From assembly GCA_020631735.1 (NCBI GenBank), contig CM036158.1:78483447-78547446 (forward strand): a stretch of DNA of 64,000 nt, read 5' to 3'. The notes under the pieces were generated by a model. The model was not told the DNA's origin. It saw only the letters and a list, made by a program, of their open reading frames with translations, and did no database searches. A program made the position numbers and the translations under genes. The stretch is from Saccharum officinarum (Eukaryota; Streptophyta; Magnoliopsida; Poales; Poaceae). Below are positions 45,551 through 57,796 of the stretch, piece by piece; within the stretch, counting starts at the first letter, position 1; the number at the start of each line of letters is the position of its first letter.

Positions 45551-47411
45551 ATGACTGGTTTTGAACTCCCGACAAACTACATTGAGAACCTTGAAGCTCT
45601 AATCAGAAGAACAAGAGCAAAGCTCAAGAAGGCTCCAACCACTTCGTCTGAGATCAACCAATTGAGAAGAAGCTTAACACCAGACTTTGAATCCATGGCC
45701 GACCGATCACTCCGTGAATTCTCCGCTCCAACCACTACTAACATCAGGACTGGACCGACAGTAAATGTGGGAGATAACGGATTTGAGCTCAAGCCTGCTT
45801 TGATCAACATGGTGCAAGCAAACCAGTTTTGTGGAAAAGCACATGAAGATGTGAGTGCTCATCTCCAACACTTTTTGGAGATTTGTAGCACCTTCACCAT
45901 CAAGGGGGTTGCAAGAGATGCCATATTGCTCCGCTTATTCCCTTTCTCACTCCTGGGAAAAGCAAAGCAATGGTTCTACGCCAACAAGGACAAGAATACC
46001 ACATGGTCGATCTGTGCTACTGCTTTTCTAGCAAAATTCTTTCTAGTGGAGAAGACAAATGCTCTACGTGTGAAGATTTCAACCTTCCAGCAACAACACG
46101 ATGAATCAATCCCTGAAGCATGGGAATGCTTTTAAGATTACATATCAGAATGCCCTCACCATGGGATGGAGAATTGGCTACTCATGTAGACATTCTACCA
46201 TGGGCTCACTTCTAGTACCCATGAGAATGTGGATGCAGCTGCTAAAGGATCATTCTTATTGATCAACATCACTGAAGAAACCACTCTGATTGAGAAGATG
46301 GCCTCTAACTAGGGATGGAACGAGGAACACACTCAACCTCGCAAGCGAGGAGGAGGAATGCATCAATTGAAGGAAGTAGACATGTTGTCTGCCAAGATAG
46401 ACCTGCTCATGAAGAAGTTTGATGAACGCACCACTAAGAAGAACGAAGTCACGCACATCCATGATTCTCGCATGACCTGTGAAGAGTGTGGAGGCACTGG
46501 CCACTCAGGGAGCAACTGCCCTAAGATTCAAAAGGATGTGAACTACATCAACAACAACTTTAACAATCGTCCTCAACAAAATCAAGGATGGAAGCAATCA
46601 AGGCCTAATTACTCAGGTAACTACTCAGGTAACTAACAAGGTAATAATCTTAATAATAACTTTAATCAACCACTCTTGAGAGAAATTATTCCTAATTAGA
46701 ATAAAGTTATTGATACTATGTCTAGAAAGATAGCTTCTAATGATAAATTGCTTGAAAATATTAATACTAGAATAGATAGCTTTACTTCTGCCATAAAGAA
46801 TCAACATAGCTTTAATAAAATGATAGAATCACAAATATCTCAGCTAGCAGCTTCTGTACCAGTGACCGAAAGAGGTAAGATTCTGGGAAAGCCGGAGGAT
46901 TTAGAAACTACAAATCTTGTAGACATTTATAATGCGGGGCAATACTTCACCGCACCTCCAAAGCAATGGGGAACATGGGTAGACGACACTCTACCAGTGA
47001 AGAAAGGAGACCCAGGGAGACCTGTCATCCCTATTCGCATTGGACCCCACAGCTTTGAAGAAGTTGTCTGTGACCTTGGAGCAAGCGTCATCATCATGCC
47101 TAGGGTAATCTATGAGAAAATTCATGATGATCCTTTATTGTATACAACTATGTGTTTGCAGCTCATAGATCAGACACTGTGCTACCCAAGGGAATTCTTG
47201 AAGATGTCTAGATCATAGTTGGACACTCGTATGTGCTGGCAGACTTTGTGATTGTAGAAACAGGTGGAGACAAAAAAGCACCCATCATCTTGGGGCGACC
47301 GTTCTTGAGTACCACCAAAGCCATCATCTACGCAGATAGTGCCAAGATCTGTTTCACAATCAATGGGAGAAAAGAAAGATTCAATTTCAAGAAGCGTACC
47401 CTCAACATTTG
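45551..47411 (+). pseudogene. Athila-like gag-protease, with several stops
   Basis: It begins 'MTGFELPTNYIENLEAL'. The retrotransposon Gag core follows (45780-46135: 'FELKPALINMVQANQFCGKAHED', 'LFPFSLLGKAKQWFY'), then a zinc knuckle CEECGGTGHSGSNC (46478-46519). The protease region (47010-47410) has 'CDLGAS' (catalytic Asp 47072-47074) and 'KAPIILGRPFL'. One frame holds throughout to about 47185 but is interrupted by stops at 46133-46135, about 46187, about 46308, 46634-46636 and about 46696. Most are TAG or TAA where Gln is expected. A one-base loss near 47187 shifts the end. Gag forms particles and protease would mature them. Confidence 0.82.
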
Positions 47412-49684
47412 AGTTCACCCACAGATGTCGTACCTCTACGAGGATACAACCACTGCCCCAACAAAGAAGAAGCTCAAGAAGGACCTAAATCTCTGAACCT
47501 TCGCCAAAAGATAAATTGGTATTTATCCGCACATTTAAATTAAGCATATCTACTTTGTTTACATTCCCTTAGCATATCATTGCATTGAAAATAAAAATAC
47601 TTTTTTCATTAATAACATGCATACTACTGAGAATTAAATACATATTTAAATTCTACATTGCATTTAAAAAGAAAATAAAAAATAACTTTTATATTTTAAA
47701 TCATCTCATTGCATCTGGAAATATATAAACTCTAAGCCCCATGTGAGTAATAGTGTGGTGTGTAGCAACCCATAATAATTACTCACTGTGGAGGCACATA
47801 TATATATCTAAAAATGAAGAAAAACGAGTTGAATAATAAAAGATAATTCAAGACTCCAAAAATAATTAGAAAACAGTTTTTCACTAACCCTTAATATGTT
47901 CCATGAGTTTTGTTGTCTATTTGAAATTCAACAGGAAAAAGAAAAATTCCCTATGAAGCCTATGATGTCTTCACTCACTCAAGAGCACTGCCTTGAACAA
48001 TCATCAAAGAAGGAGTGATGAGCATCTATGCAATCGAGGACTCAAGATGAACGACTACGTCAAAATCCAGCTTGGGGGAGAGCGTCCCCCGTATATCTCG
48101 TTAAGTATTCCTTTTCGAGTGATTTATCTTTTATTCTGAAAAGTATAAAAAGGTGGATAACTTAAGAAAACCAAATAAAAAGAGTGTTGTGTGATAATAT
48201 TAGCTACATAATATATTAGTTAAAATAAAGGATACAAGAGAGTATTAGAACTTAATTACCATAGAACTCAATTTTAAACATAATGGAAATGATGAATAGT
48301 TGCTCTGTCATAATTCCTTTCAAGTGCCTAGTTTTTAAACATGAATTTTCTCGAGTTTTGGGTTGAACTGTCTTGATCTAAAGATAAACTCTGAGCCTGA
48401 AACTTGTGGGTTGCAAATGCTGAATCTAAATCTAGGTAGTTGAGGAGTATGATATGAGAAAGTTTGAGCTGCTAATTATCTTGCTCCTACTGATGCTAGA
48501 GTTCTGGAGATTTTTATCTTTTAAAATCTTAAAATACCATGATGAGTACTTATATGACAAAGCTTAAAATTCCTACCACAGCCATACATAGGATAGAAAA
48601 CTTCATTCATACTTTTTACTACTTGTACTTGCATTGAGCATTGTCGAGCTCTGTTGACCCTTAGAGGCTTGTCATACTTTTAAAATTAAGATCACGTACA
48701 CTCCACTCAAATATGTTGCTTCTACACTTAAAGTACATAAAAACATGTCTTTTTATTTAGATCCACCAAATATATTTTTCTCCTACACTGGGAGAGAACA
48801 CCACTCACATATCTTATAGGATTTTTGTCACCTATCCATACATTTCATAAGCCCCAGTTATTGTTGCTCCAGGTTATTATTATCTCTCAATCTTTCATTA
48901 TAGACAAGAATGTTCTAGGCTTATATATTTTAAAAAAAAGGAGAGAAGAAAGAGAAATATATGGAGAGTAAAATATGGACAAGTGTCCTACCAAAACAAT
49001 GGGTACTTAGATGTCCGTCTCTCTAAAAAAACTATAGCCCAAAATATCTCTTAGTCTAAGTTCTTCAATTATTCAAAGAGAGATCAAAATCTCTTTCAGA
49101 GCAAAAGTAGAATTAGATCCACTATCACCTTCATCATAAATAAACCACTCCTTGATCCATACACATGCACTTCTTGATTTGATCGTATATCTCGTTTCTC
49201 TGGATCCACTAATTGACTTTATAAAATATGCTTTGCAAGTATGAGCACGCTGTCTCCATACCTATAAGCTCCAGATAAAGCATTAGATGTAGGATGAGAG
49301 AAGGCAAATCTCACTTTGCCTTGGAGAGGATCTAGAAATACCACATATATTGAGAGATTTGAGAGAGTCATACAAAAAGATACTTTGAGTTTTATTTTAA
49401 AAATCTTGCAAAACTCTAAAATAATAGTTGAATGAAGAGCTTGAGACATAGTGCTTGATTTGATTGTTCTACTTTTTGACTGCTCAAGACCTAAGTGAAG
49501 GCTAATAAGCTCCATAGTTAAAGGTAATATGGGTAAGTCTGAAGGTTAGAATGGTTAGACCTAATCCGGAGAAAAATTCTTGTTTGAACACATGTGTACT
49601 TTTGAGGCGTGAAAGCATTGTAGCAACTCCTGATCTATTATGAATATTTGCTAAGGGACTAGCAAAAGATAAGCTTGGGGGAGT
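47412..49684 (+). other. Non-coding 3' region of the Athila-like element
   Basis: AT-rich, with no RT or integrase signature. It contains a first CTTGGGGGAG (48071-48080), part of a hairpin, and the true PPT CTTGGGGGAG (49674-49683) directly before the 3' LTR. Confidence 0.7.
48074..48090 (+). other. Hairpin with internal polypurine-like tract
   Basis: GGGGGA (48074-48079), loop GAGCG, TCCCCC (48085-48090): a perfect 6-bp G/C stem overlapping an internal copy of the PPT sequence. Confidence 0.7.
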
Positions 49685-51338
49685 TGTTAACAATGGTTAT
49701 CTACCATAATAAAGGGTTAAAATAAATATATAAAGGGCTAATAAATGATCACCAACATAGGTTTAGGGTGTCAACTAACGAAATTCTACGAGTTTTGGTG
49801 AAACAATATTTTGTAGGGGGTTATCAGAATAATTTAGGAATTGATATCTTCCATGAGAAGGAACCCACGTCAATCGACCTAATCTCCACGTCACGAATAC
49901 ACAAGAGGCCTCTAGAGGACACCGGAGGACTCCACGAGGAGGGCCACCATGAGGCGCCGCTAGGTGGGGCCAACCGGCCTCAACCCTAGGCCGACCGGCC
50001 CCTAGCTGCCGCCCCTCGGCTCCTTCTTTTGCAATCTACTTCAACCGTCTCCAAGGATGCATCATAACCCTACGTGAAGGTCGGTTTGATCCAAGGGCCA
50101 TGGTTCCATGCTCTGGGCTATATAAACGAGGCCCCAGACCCCCCCCTCCAAAGGGAAATTCATTCAATCAATCATCAACCAGAAAGCAGAAGACCAACCA
50201 GTAACTCTCATTTCCTTAGAGCTCCATCAGATCTAGGCATAGCTAGATTAGAATTAGAAGTAGAGGAGTCAAGCAGCCTTGGGCTCTAGATCTAGTCAAG
50301 AGGAGCTTGGTAAATCCAGTTCTTCTCTCTTGTATCAACATTGTTCTTCAGATATTCATCTAGTTCTTCTAGTTCTTGATCTAGTTCATGTTCTAGTTCT
50401 TCATGTTCTAATTGTTTATGTTCTAGTTCGTAATTGTTCTAGTTCAACATTGTCTAGTTCTAGTTCATTGTTCTTGATCATTATTCTTGATACATTAGAT
50501 ATGATCTTGTTCTTCATCTATATTATATCCTTGATTATTATGAGATTAGTCTGCTTTGATTATATATTTAGCATAGATAGTTTATCATTATGTTTATACA
50601 CATATTTGCAAAGCACTCACCTTATTGAGTCATGGGTGGGTGGTCAATATTGTGTAAGTGTGGTACTTATACACTGTTTACCTGCAAATGCACTCTATAC
50701 TCCGGGCCATGTGGTAGATCACGGGTGTGACATTCCTGTTGAGTCCTTTGTTGTCCACTCCCTGAGTGTAGAACTTAGTAGAACGCAGTCTCATTACTTA
50801 GTTGTTAATCTGTTTCTCAGCTTTGTAATGGAGATGTTCCTTGTTTATGGATATAAGATAACCTAGCCAATGATTGTCTGATATAATTGCACTAATCAAT
50901 GTAGATTATGACTAATAGTTAATGAATTACTTAGGAGTTATTCTCTTACTTTATATTCTGATCAATGACTTGTCATAGTAGTACTGCTCTAAGGAATATC
51001 ATCTGAATGGTCTGATTATCATATATTTTATCTCTTTTTATTTGATTGATTCCTGTTTGAGAGTAAAGGATAGTGATTTCGAATATTCATATCACATGTG
51101 TAGAGTAGCCTTTAATTAATATGTGCCCTTCTGTTTGTTCTCCTTTGATTAAATATAAATAATGATACCTAGGATAAACTTGGGTAAAATACTGCAACGG
51201 GTGTATTTATCTGTGCGTTTGCAGATATATACTTTAATATCTTTATATAGTTAAGTGGCATGAGTACAATACAACCACACTTTTGGTGTCATGTTAGGGA
51301 TGACAACCTAACGCGAGTAATGCTAAGAAGTATCAACA
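49685..51338 (+). repeat. 3' LTR of the Athila-like element (1654 bp)
   Basis: It begins TGTTAAC after the PPT and ends TATCAACA at 51331-51338. It carries an extra 20 bp or so ('ccaaccggcctcaaccctag', about 49969) absent from the 5' LTR. Confidence 0.85.
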
Positions 51339-51344
51339 GTGATA

Positions 51345-51455
51345 GTGTTGGACTATGTCCATACGTCTAAAAATCTTGCAGATCAATTCACTAAGGGACT
51401 ATCACGTAATGTGATAGATAGTGCATCAAGTGAGATAGGCCTGAGACCCACATGA
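51345..51455 (+). pseudogene. Ty1/copia pol C-terminal tail (RNase H end)
   Basis: The translation from 51352 reads 'DYVHTSKNLADQFTKGLS' and ends 'EIGLRPT' at the stop 51453-51455. This is the standard end of a copia polyprotein. Integrase, RT and most of RNase H are absent between this and the protease remnant at 43776. Confidence 0.85.
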
Positions 51456-51938
51456 AGTCTACCATGGTGGTAACATGTTCTATGTGATCGAAGATCCTGT
51501 GAAGTAGAATAGTGAAACAAGCTAAGGGTAGACTGTGAGGAAAGACCCTTAACTAAGCCCATGTCAGATGCACGTCTTTTCTTTGCTGTAAGACAGGGTA
51601 GTTTTTACCTTAATGTATTCCAAGTGACTTGCTTAAGCAAAGATGTTCTACAGAACATATTTTGAGGAATACACTAATATGAGTTCGACTGCTAGTCATA
51701 GTCTATGAGATTTAGGTAATCTCTAGATACTCATGAAAGGCCCAGGAGTATAACTTATATGCTCCAACAAGAGGGGATACTTTAGGCAACTAGGTAAAAA
51801 CTTATTTTGTACAGTTGTGAAGAACTATAACATCTATTCTAGATGGATGTTCAACTTAACAGTCTTCATCGAAATACTGGTATATTAAACAACAGAGAAT
51901 TGAGAGCATTTCATATGCACCATAGAATTTGGTAAGGA

Positions 51939-52783
51939 TGGTTAGATTTAATGTGGGTATGACCCATATTTTATTGAATAATTAAATCAAATAAATTTTA
52001 AGGCCATATTAGATGCTAGGTGCAATAAAATGGTGAACTAAATGTAGTTGATGTCTGAACTTATAACGATCATAGTTATGGTTACGGTTACTAGTAATTC
52101 GCATGATTAGTAATCCTCATGTTTATGGCAGATATTACTAGTAATGGATGAACGCATCATGACGCTTCATGATGTCCAAGTTTATCCTTTACACTTCGCC
52201 TTCTACCTTCCGTGCTTATAAAAAGGAGCACTTGCCTTCAACTACGCGTACGAGATACAACACAACCAGCACCATTATTCTTCTGTTGAGTTACTCCCGA
52301 GTTTCCCCATCCTAATCCTCTGCATGCACGGAGTGTTAGGAGAGCAGGCCTCCGGAACCACCGTCTGCATAGCGACACCTGCTCGGGTGTGCGGGCGATC
52401 AGGTTTTTGGGGAGCGTCTCTGCAACTGCTCGCTTCTTCCTGGTGACTGCCGACATCTTATTCTTCTTCCTCGGATCGTCTACTTTCCGGTGGACATTCG
52501 AGGGACTGCACTGCGAACATCGTCCTGCATCGACTGTGGTCTGGACATCAAGCAACGCACTATGTCGATTAGTGCGTGTGGAGCAACCGGTGCCTTGAGC
52601 ATGGGTCCCTCCACAGGGTATACTTCTAATCTTACTGTCTCTAAGATTTTTGTGCTCTTAAACATGATCCGTATGTTTATCATACTTGTCACTGATAGTT
52701 CACACGTGCACATATTTGTTGTCACGAATTTACTGTTATTTTTCTAGATTAAATTAAACATGAATATGCCTAATTGCCTAACA
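51939..52783 (+). repeat. Ty1/copia 3' LTR (about 845 bp)
   Basis: It begins near TGGTTAG at 51939 after a purine-rich 'ttggtaagga' and ends CTAACA at 52778-52783. It follows the pol stop by about 480 bp. Its right end matches the LTR end at 1-403 in family features. Confidence 0.75.
52217..52224 (+). promoter_or_regulatory. TATA box of the copia LTR
   Basis: TATAAAAA in 'cgtgcttataaaaaggagc', well placed in the LTR for a plus-strand promoter. Confidence 0.55.
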
Positions 52784-52786
52784 ATT

Positions 52787-52975
52787 CTCACTTCTGGAGA
52801 AGTCAACATTTTTAACTTTGACTAAATATGTATAAGAAAATATTAATATTTATGGTGCATACTTAGTATCATTAGATGAATTGTTAAACATATTTCTATA
52901 GTAAACTTATTTGAAGATATAAATACTGCTAATATTTTCTATAAATTTAGTTAAACTTAACAACGTTTGATCAAC
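52787..52975. mobile_element. Possible MITE
   Basis: 'agtcaacatttttaactttgactaaatatgtataagaaaatatt' style sequence, with near-inverted counterparts toward the right ('tttagttaaacttaacaacgtttga'), is common in small grass MITEs. Ends are not exact. Confidence 0.35.
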
Positions 52976-53498
52976 ACAAACCCCTGTGAGACTCCTTTTG
53001 GGACCGGGAGAAAATATACGTTGGTGTCAAGGTCCTACCTTAGCACTTGTCATGTGAGGACAGAGAGTTAGCTATCAGGCACCGGGACCTGAATAGGGGG
53101 CATTTGCGGATACCGGAAGCTTCCCACGGACTTCTAAGACGCGTTTTACTAGTCATCATCCTGCAAACGCGAGCTCCAACATCCGGATAACACTTTCGAG
53201 AGATGAAGGGGGTCAGCTGCTCTCAGTCTCTCACAGCGTTGGCCTGTAGCTGATCTACAAACAAGCATGCGGAAGACCTCCTGCTGCTGCAAGTGCAAAT
53301 CCAATTGAGCTACTCGATGAAGGTTGAGCTTTAATCTTTGCTCCACCTGCTGGTGTCTTTTCCAAGGTGCCATAATTTTTGCCTGCCCCGTGATCGAAAC
53401 TACTTTTGTTGTTGAATCTAATCACTCTTATTCACTTGTAATCCGACATGCTCGCAGTTAATAGGTCATCCTCAAACAACTACTGCATACGTACATAT

Positions 53499-54064
53499 AT
53501 GGCATCGTCCTGGGATAGGGTGGGGCAGGTGGCGAGCGTGATGCAGGTCACCGGCGTCGACGCGTTCGGCCTGGTGTCCATGATCGTGCAGGCGGCACAC
53601 ACCGCCCGCCGCAACAGGGATCTGTGCCAGCAGCTGGCCCAGCACGTTCTGATCGTCGCCGATCTGCTCCGGAAGCTGGACATCCCGGCGCTCAGGCAGC
53701 ACCTGGAGATGCGGAGGCCGCTGGAGCAGCTGGACGCCGCTCTTTTCCGTGCGTACAAGCTCGTCAGGTCCTGCGCCCAGCAACAAAAGAACACAAGCCA
53801 GCTCTACCAGATGTTTACCGGGGCAGACGTGGCCTCCAAGCTTCGGCTGGCGCAGGAGGAGATCGACCGCTACATCAACCTAATCCCCATGATCACCCTT
53901 GTTGCCGCCGTCGGCGCCCGGCAGGTCTCTTCCCTCTTCAGTGCCTTCATACTTCATACGGAGTATATGTCAAGAATGTCTTAAGAAATTTCCTCCGCTA
54001 ACAGGCTACCAATGATGAGGTACATGAGGATGGGGACAATGATGCTGCCCCAACTCAAAGCAGG
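53499..54064 (+). CDS. MCA/MLKL-type N-terminal helical domain protein (partial gene model)
   Basis: From ATG 53499, exon 1 (53499-53924, 142 codons, phase 0) reads 'MASSWDRVGQVASVMQVTGVD' and carries 'LVSMIVQAAHTARRNRDLCQQLAQHV', 'RRPLEQLDAALFRAYKLVRSC', and 'RLAQEEIDRYINLIPMITLV'. This is the four-helix MCA-function/MLKL-N-type domain of plant MID1-complementing-activity (MCA) proteins and of some kinases. Exon 1 ends at CGGCAG|GTCTCT. After an 80-bp intron, exon 2 starts at 54005 (TAACAG|GCTACC, acidic 'NDEVHEDGDNDAAP') and may end at TAT|GTAAAT (54064). If left unspliced the frame stays open to 54370. Without splicing, exon 1 ends at a stop at 53984. MCA proteins act in Ca2+ entry and mechanosensing. 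The rest of the gene is not visible, so this could be truncated. Confidence 0.65.
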
Positions 54065-54374
54065 TTGCCTGAGTATGTAAATTCTTTTCAGTTTATTATC
54101 AGATTCCATAGATTATCATTGGAGAGTTTGCAGGAATCGGTTTTCTCTTCAACACGTTGCCCAATCACTCACACTCGAGGAACTGCAACCACAAGGTCCT
54201 TATCCGGTTGGCTTATTATATATGTGCATTTCTTATTTGTACCCTGTTTGCAAGCATGCTTAAGTAGGAATTGTGCTTCCAATTATTTTTTCTACGGAGT
54301 GCATCACCTGTGCTCCTACACGGCTACAATCATAAAGACATACAAGAGACCAACAGCTAATAAAAAATAGTTAT

Positions 54375-55800
54375 CTTTGTGCTCTTCTTATGTTTATTTT
54401 CAAACACAATATCTGATTATCCGGTAGTGGTAAACTTACCAATTACTATATGTCACTCTTGTACAGGGTAGAACCTTAGAAGATATAAGCATTACAAGCT
54501 CGTTTAATACTTACAATTTATAAAAATAGTTTATCGATTATTACCCTGGTCAAAAATACCTATCACACTCGACTTTGCACGATTATTTATGCCACATATT
54601 TGATCAATGATATCTTCTAAAAATGTATTCTTAAAATTCTTCAAATTTATGAGATTTTGCAAGTATTTTCCAATACAAACCTATACATATATCTTCCATG
54701 TTTCCAATTGGTCTTTGTAAGTTTTAAGGTTGAACCAAATCTTTTCCTAAGTGACATGATTTTGTAAGCAGACGGAATACTCTGTATTTGCATCAACCAT
54801 AGTTTTTATCCCTCTATATGGTGCCTCCACTTGCCTTTAAAATGTATTTAGTTGAAACATTAACTTAAATTATAATGTCTCTTGTTGCAGCCCACGTCTC
54901 ATGACATCATTAATCTAGATTTTTATTTTTATTCTTTTCTTATTAGTTCCTACAATTTTGTATTCTGAGGTCAACATGAAACTCTTGGACTTATTTTACC
55001 TTTATTCAAAACTTGCTTTTGTATTTTTTTAAAAAAATAATTTTAGGTCGTAGACTACATACACTCTTAATTACTACGCTAGCATAAACATTAGTTTTAG
55101 TACTGCACCACAGTGTTCAAGGTCAGCAATAGAGCTTGGAGGGGCGGCCGCCGATACTAATCTCAAGAGGATATTAATAGTTAATACTAATGATGACATT
55201 TTACTCCAAAGAAATATCAAAGATCACAGAGGTCATAGCCACCATTGGTGTAAAGGAATCACTGTTTACTCCAAACGATGTTCATTATTAATTGTAGATT
55301 TTAGGGGATATTTTAGTTTATCTTTAATGGTAAAATAAGAGACAATTTATATGCAAAATTAAGGGGCTATACTTAGATTATCTATTATAGTGGCATAGTG
55401 CATCATAGATGCAAATTCAGGGTCACTTTAAATTATATTTTATAATGGCATAATGGAATATGTTAGTAACTTAAATGCAGAATTAGATGGCTACTTTATG
55501 TTATTTTTCATAATAGTAGAGATGGGTTTATTTTTAGAAAACATAATACATCTAATGCCTTATCAAAGGTGAAGGTAGTCTATCGAATTGATTGCTCGAT
55601 CTTTATCATTTTTGTCGGAATATCTAGATTTTATCATTTTTTTTGTAGTGCATCTCATGTAGATTAACATGGAGACTCATTTGAAGACATTCGATTAACA
55701 ATATTAAAATAATAAGACCACATAATTTCTGCGAATATTTTTTAACATCGCCATACTATCATGCTCAGTTTTCTAAAGAAAAGAAGTTCGCCATATGTGT
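54375..55800. other. AT-rich region, no gene recognised
   Basis: No exon or repeat terminus is recognised. If the MCA-domain gene continues, this would be intron. Confidence 0.35.
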
Positions 55801-57796
55801 GACCAGGAAGTCCACACATACAACAATAAAATGAATAGTATTAAAAACAATGTTATTAAATAACGTATAGATAGCTATATTAACACTTACATTAGAGTAT
55901 CGCGGAACGATAACTAATCTTCAAGCTTCATTCTTCATAGAGACCTCTGACTGGGGGTAACGTACGCCTAGCATTTCCATCAGTCTTCTAGGAACTCCTC
56001 CATATCTTCTTAAATCTTCTGAGTAGCTTCTCCTAGAGACTGGGGTATGGGGAAATAGCAAGGGTGAGCATATATCGTACTCAACAAACATAATATGGAC
56101 GAATAAATGCTCTAAAGGATGACACTGGTTTACTGCGGTTAGCATTTTAGTGAGTCACAATTTTAACATTAATGTAGCATAAAGTTGTGCTTAAGCTGCA
56201 AATCCCGTATGATCATAAGCAATGGCAATAAAACAATAATGATTAAACATGAGCATCAACATCATAGAATAACAATAAAAATCAATTATTCTGTCAGTTT
56301 TCTAAGCCGCTCGTGACCGTGAGCACGGCTGTTATAATAGTTTTACACTTTGCAGAGGTAGTACACTTTCATCATGAGCTATGATCCACTACCAAGGAAG
56401 GCCGGCAAGGTTCATTGTGAAGTCTTTCAAAGGTTCGTCTAACAAGTTAGGGCCGCTAGGTTTTGAATCGGCAAGTAGATATAGAGCCCCCGTTTCGAAA
56501 GGCACACTCACGCAGAAGTACTCTTAGGAACAGAGACCGCATTATACTAAGGAGCAGAGGCCACCATTAGTTAATATTAAGGAACTTTCATTATTAAGTA
56601 GAGCAACTAGCAAAATTACTCATATGCATAAACCATAGGTATAAGGAGGATAACAATATCTAGGCAAATCCTTAGTGGCAGATCAAATTGGACACATGCA
56701 AGTATGAATTTAGTGACATAAGGTTATAAGGTATCAAGGAAAGCCACATATTATACTTGTCTTTTACACTTGCTCAAACTTCCTCATACTTTGCTTCTGG
56801 TCATCACCTTCTGATATTCGGCGCTCACAATCGGTTCTCGTTCTACTCATAGCAAGCACCACGTATAGGCAAACATACAAACAACAAATAAAGCATCTAA
56901 GAACAGTACACCACACAAGAGAAAACAACGTACTAAAAGAGAGCTAGTTCTACAGTCACGAGATCACAAGAAACGCCGAGAGCGGAACAACTACCGTTAA
57001 AAAAACAACTACAGGAAGTTTTATATTATAAAAGAAACAACTACAAACTTGATTACTTTTAATTCATCAAAACTATGAAAAATTTATTAATTCATATTAA
57101 TCATATCATAACATACTTAATTTCAAAAGTCGAGTTAAAGCTAATCATATTTTATTTATAAACATATCTCATATTATTGTTTAAGCCATTAAACTTTACT
57201 TTGCAAAAGAAATAAACATGTGAGAGCATCTAATCGGATTATATGATGGGTGTTTAAACGAGGGAATTTACAATTTAAAAACACATTTATATTATTAATT
57301 AATCATATTAATATTTATGTACAAACATCCATGTGTAACCCAATGTTGCTTTTAATTTGGAAAGCATGCTGTATGCATATTAATCAAATTAGTATTTTTA
57401 ATGTAAAATTCAGAAATATGTGGCATGCTCAGCATAGCTGCTAATATATATCTCACGTTAGCAAAAGTACAGCAGAAACAACGGATCGATCGAGTCAGAG
57501 CTAGAACAGATAAACAACTTGGGATCCAAGATGCTAAGACTGGACTACAAGGATCTGGATTTGTGCGGAAAGACTTATTGAATGGATAGAAAGTTACGTA
57601 GTTTCTCCACATGATGTGTGCTCACGTACCTGTGCTGACCAAAGATGAATTGGGCGCCCTGCCCGCTCGGCCGGCTTGCTGCACCCACAAGGATGGTCGT
57701 CATTTTTATTTTTATTTTATTTTGAAATAAAGGATGGTCGGCATTGAGTGCTAGCAATTGTCGTAATGAAGCTCCTGGCTGTGACGGGTAGGAAGT

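Larger units (their letters stand above)
43777..51338 (+). mobile_element. Athila-like LTR retrotransposon with gag-protease only (non-autonomous)
   Basis: 5' LTR 43777-45355, PBS, gag-protease 45551-47411, a 2.3 kb non-coding region, PPT 49674-49683, 3' LTR 49685-51338. No reverse transcriptase, RNase H or integrase motif appears between 47412 and 49684. The 5' LTR lacks about the first 50-90 bases of the 3' LTR. It is inserted in or joined to a copia element on both sides. Confidence 0.8.

Noticed and set aside
44297..50866. 195-codon open frames at the same place in both Athila-like LTRs (44297-44884 and 50279-50866)
   Set aside because: Each starts at TTG, the beginning is a low-complexity 'ctagttc' repeat, and the two are simply LTR copies of each other. 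No domain; openness is explained by composition and shared ancestry.
55921..56145. Minus-strand 74-codon frame
   Set aside because: Lies in gypsy-type LTR/leader sequence; no domain.
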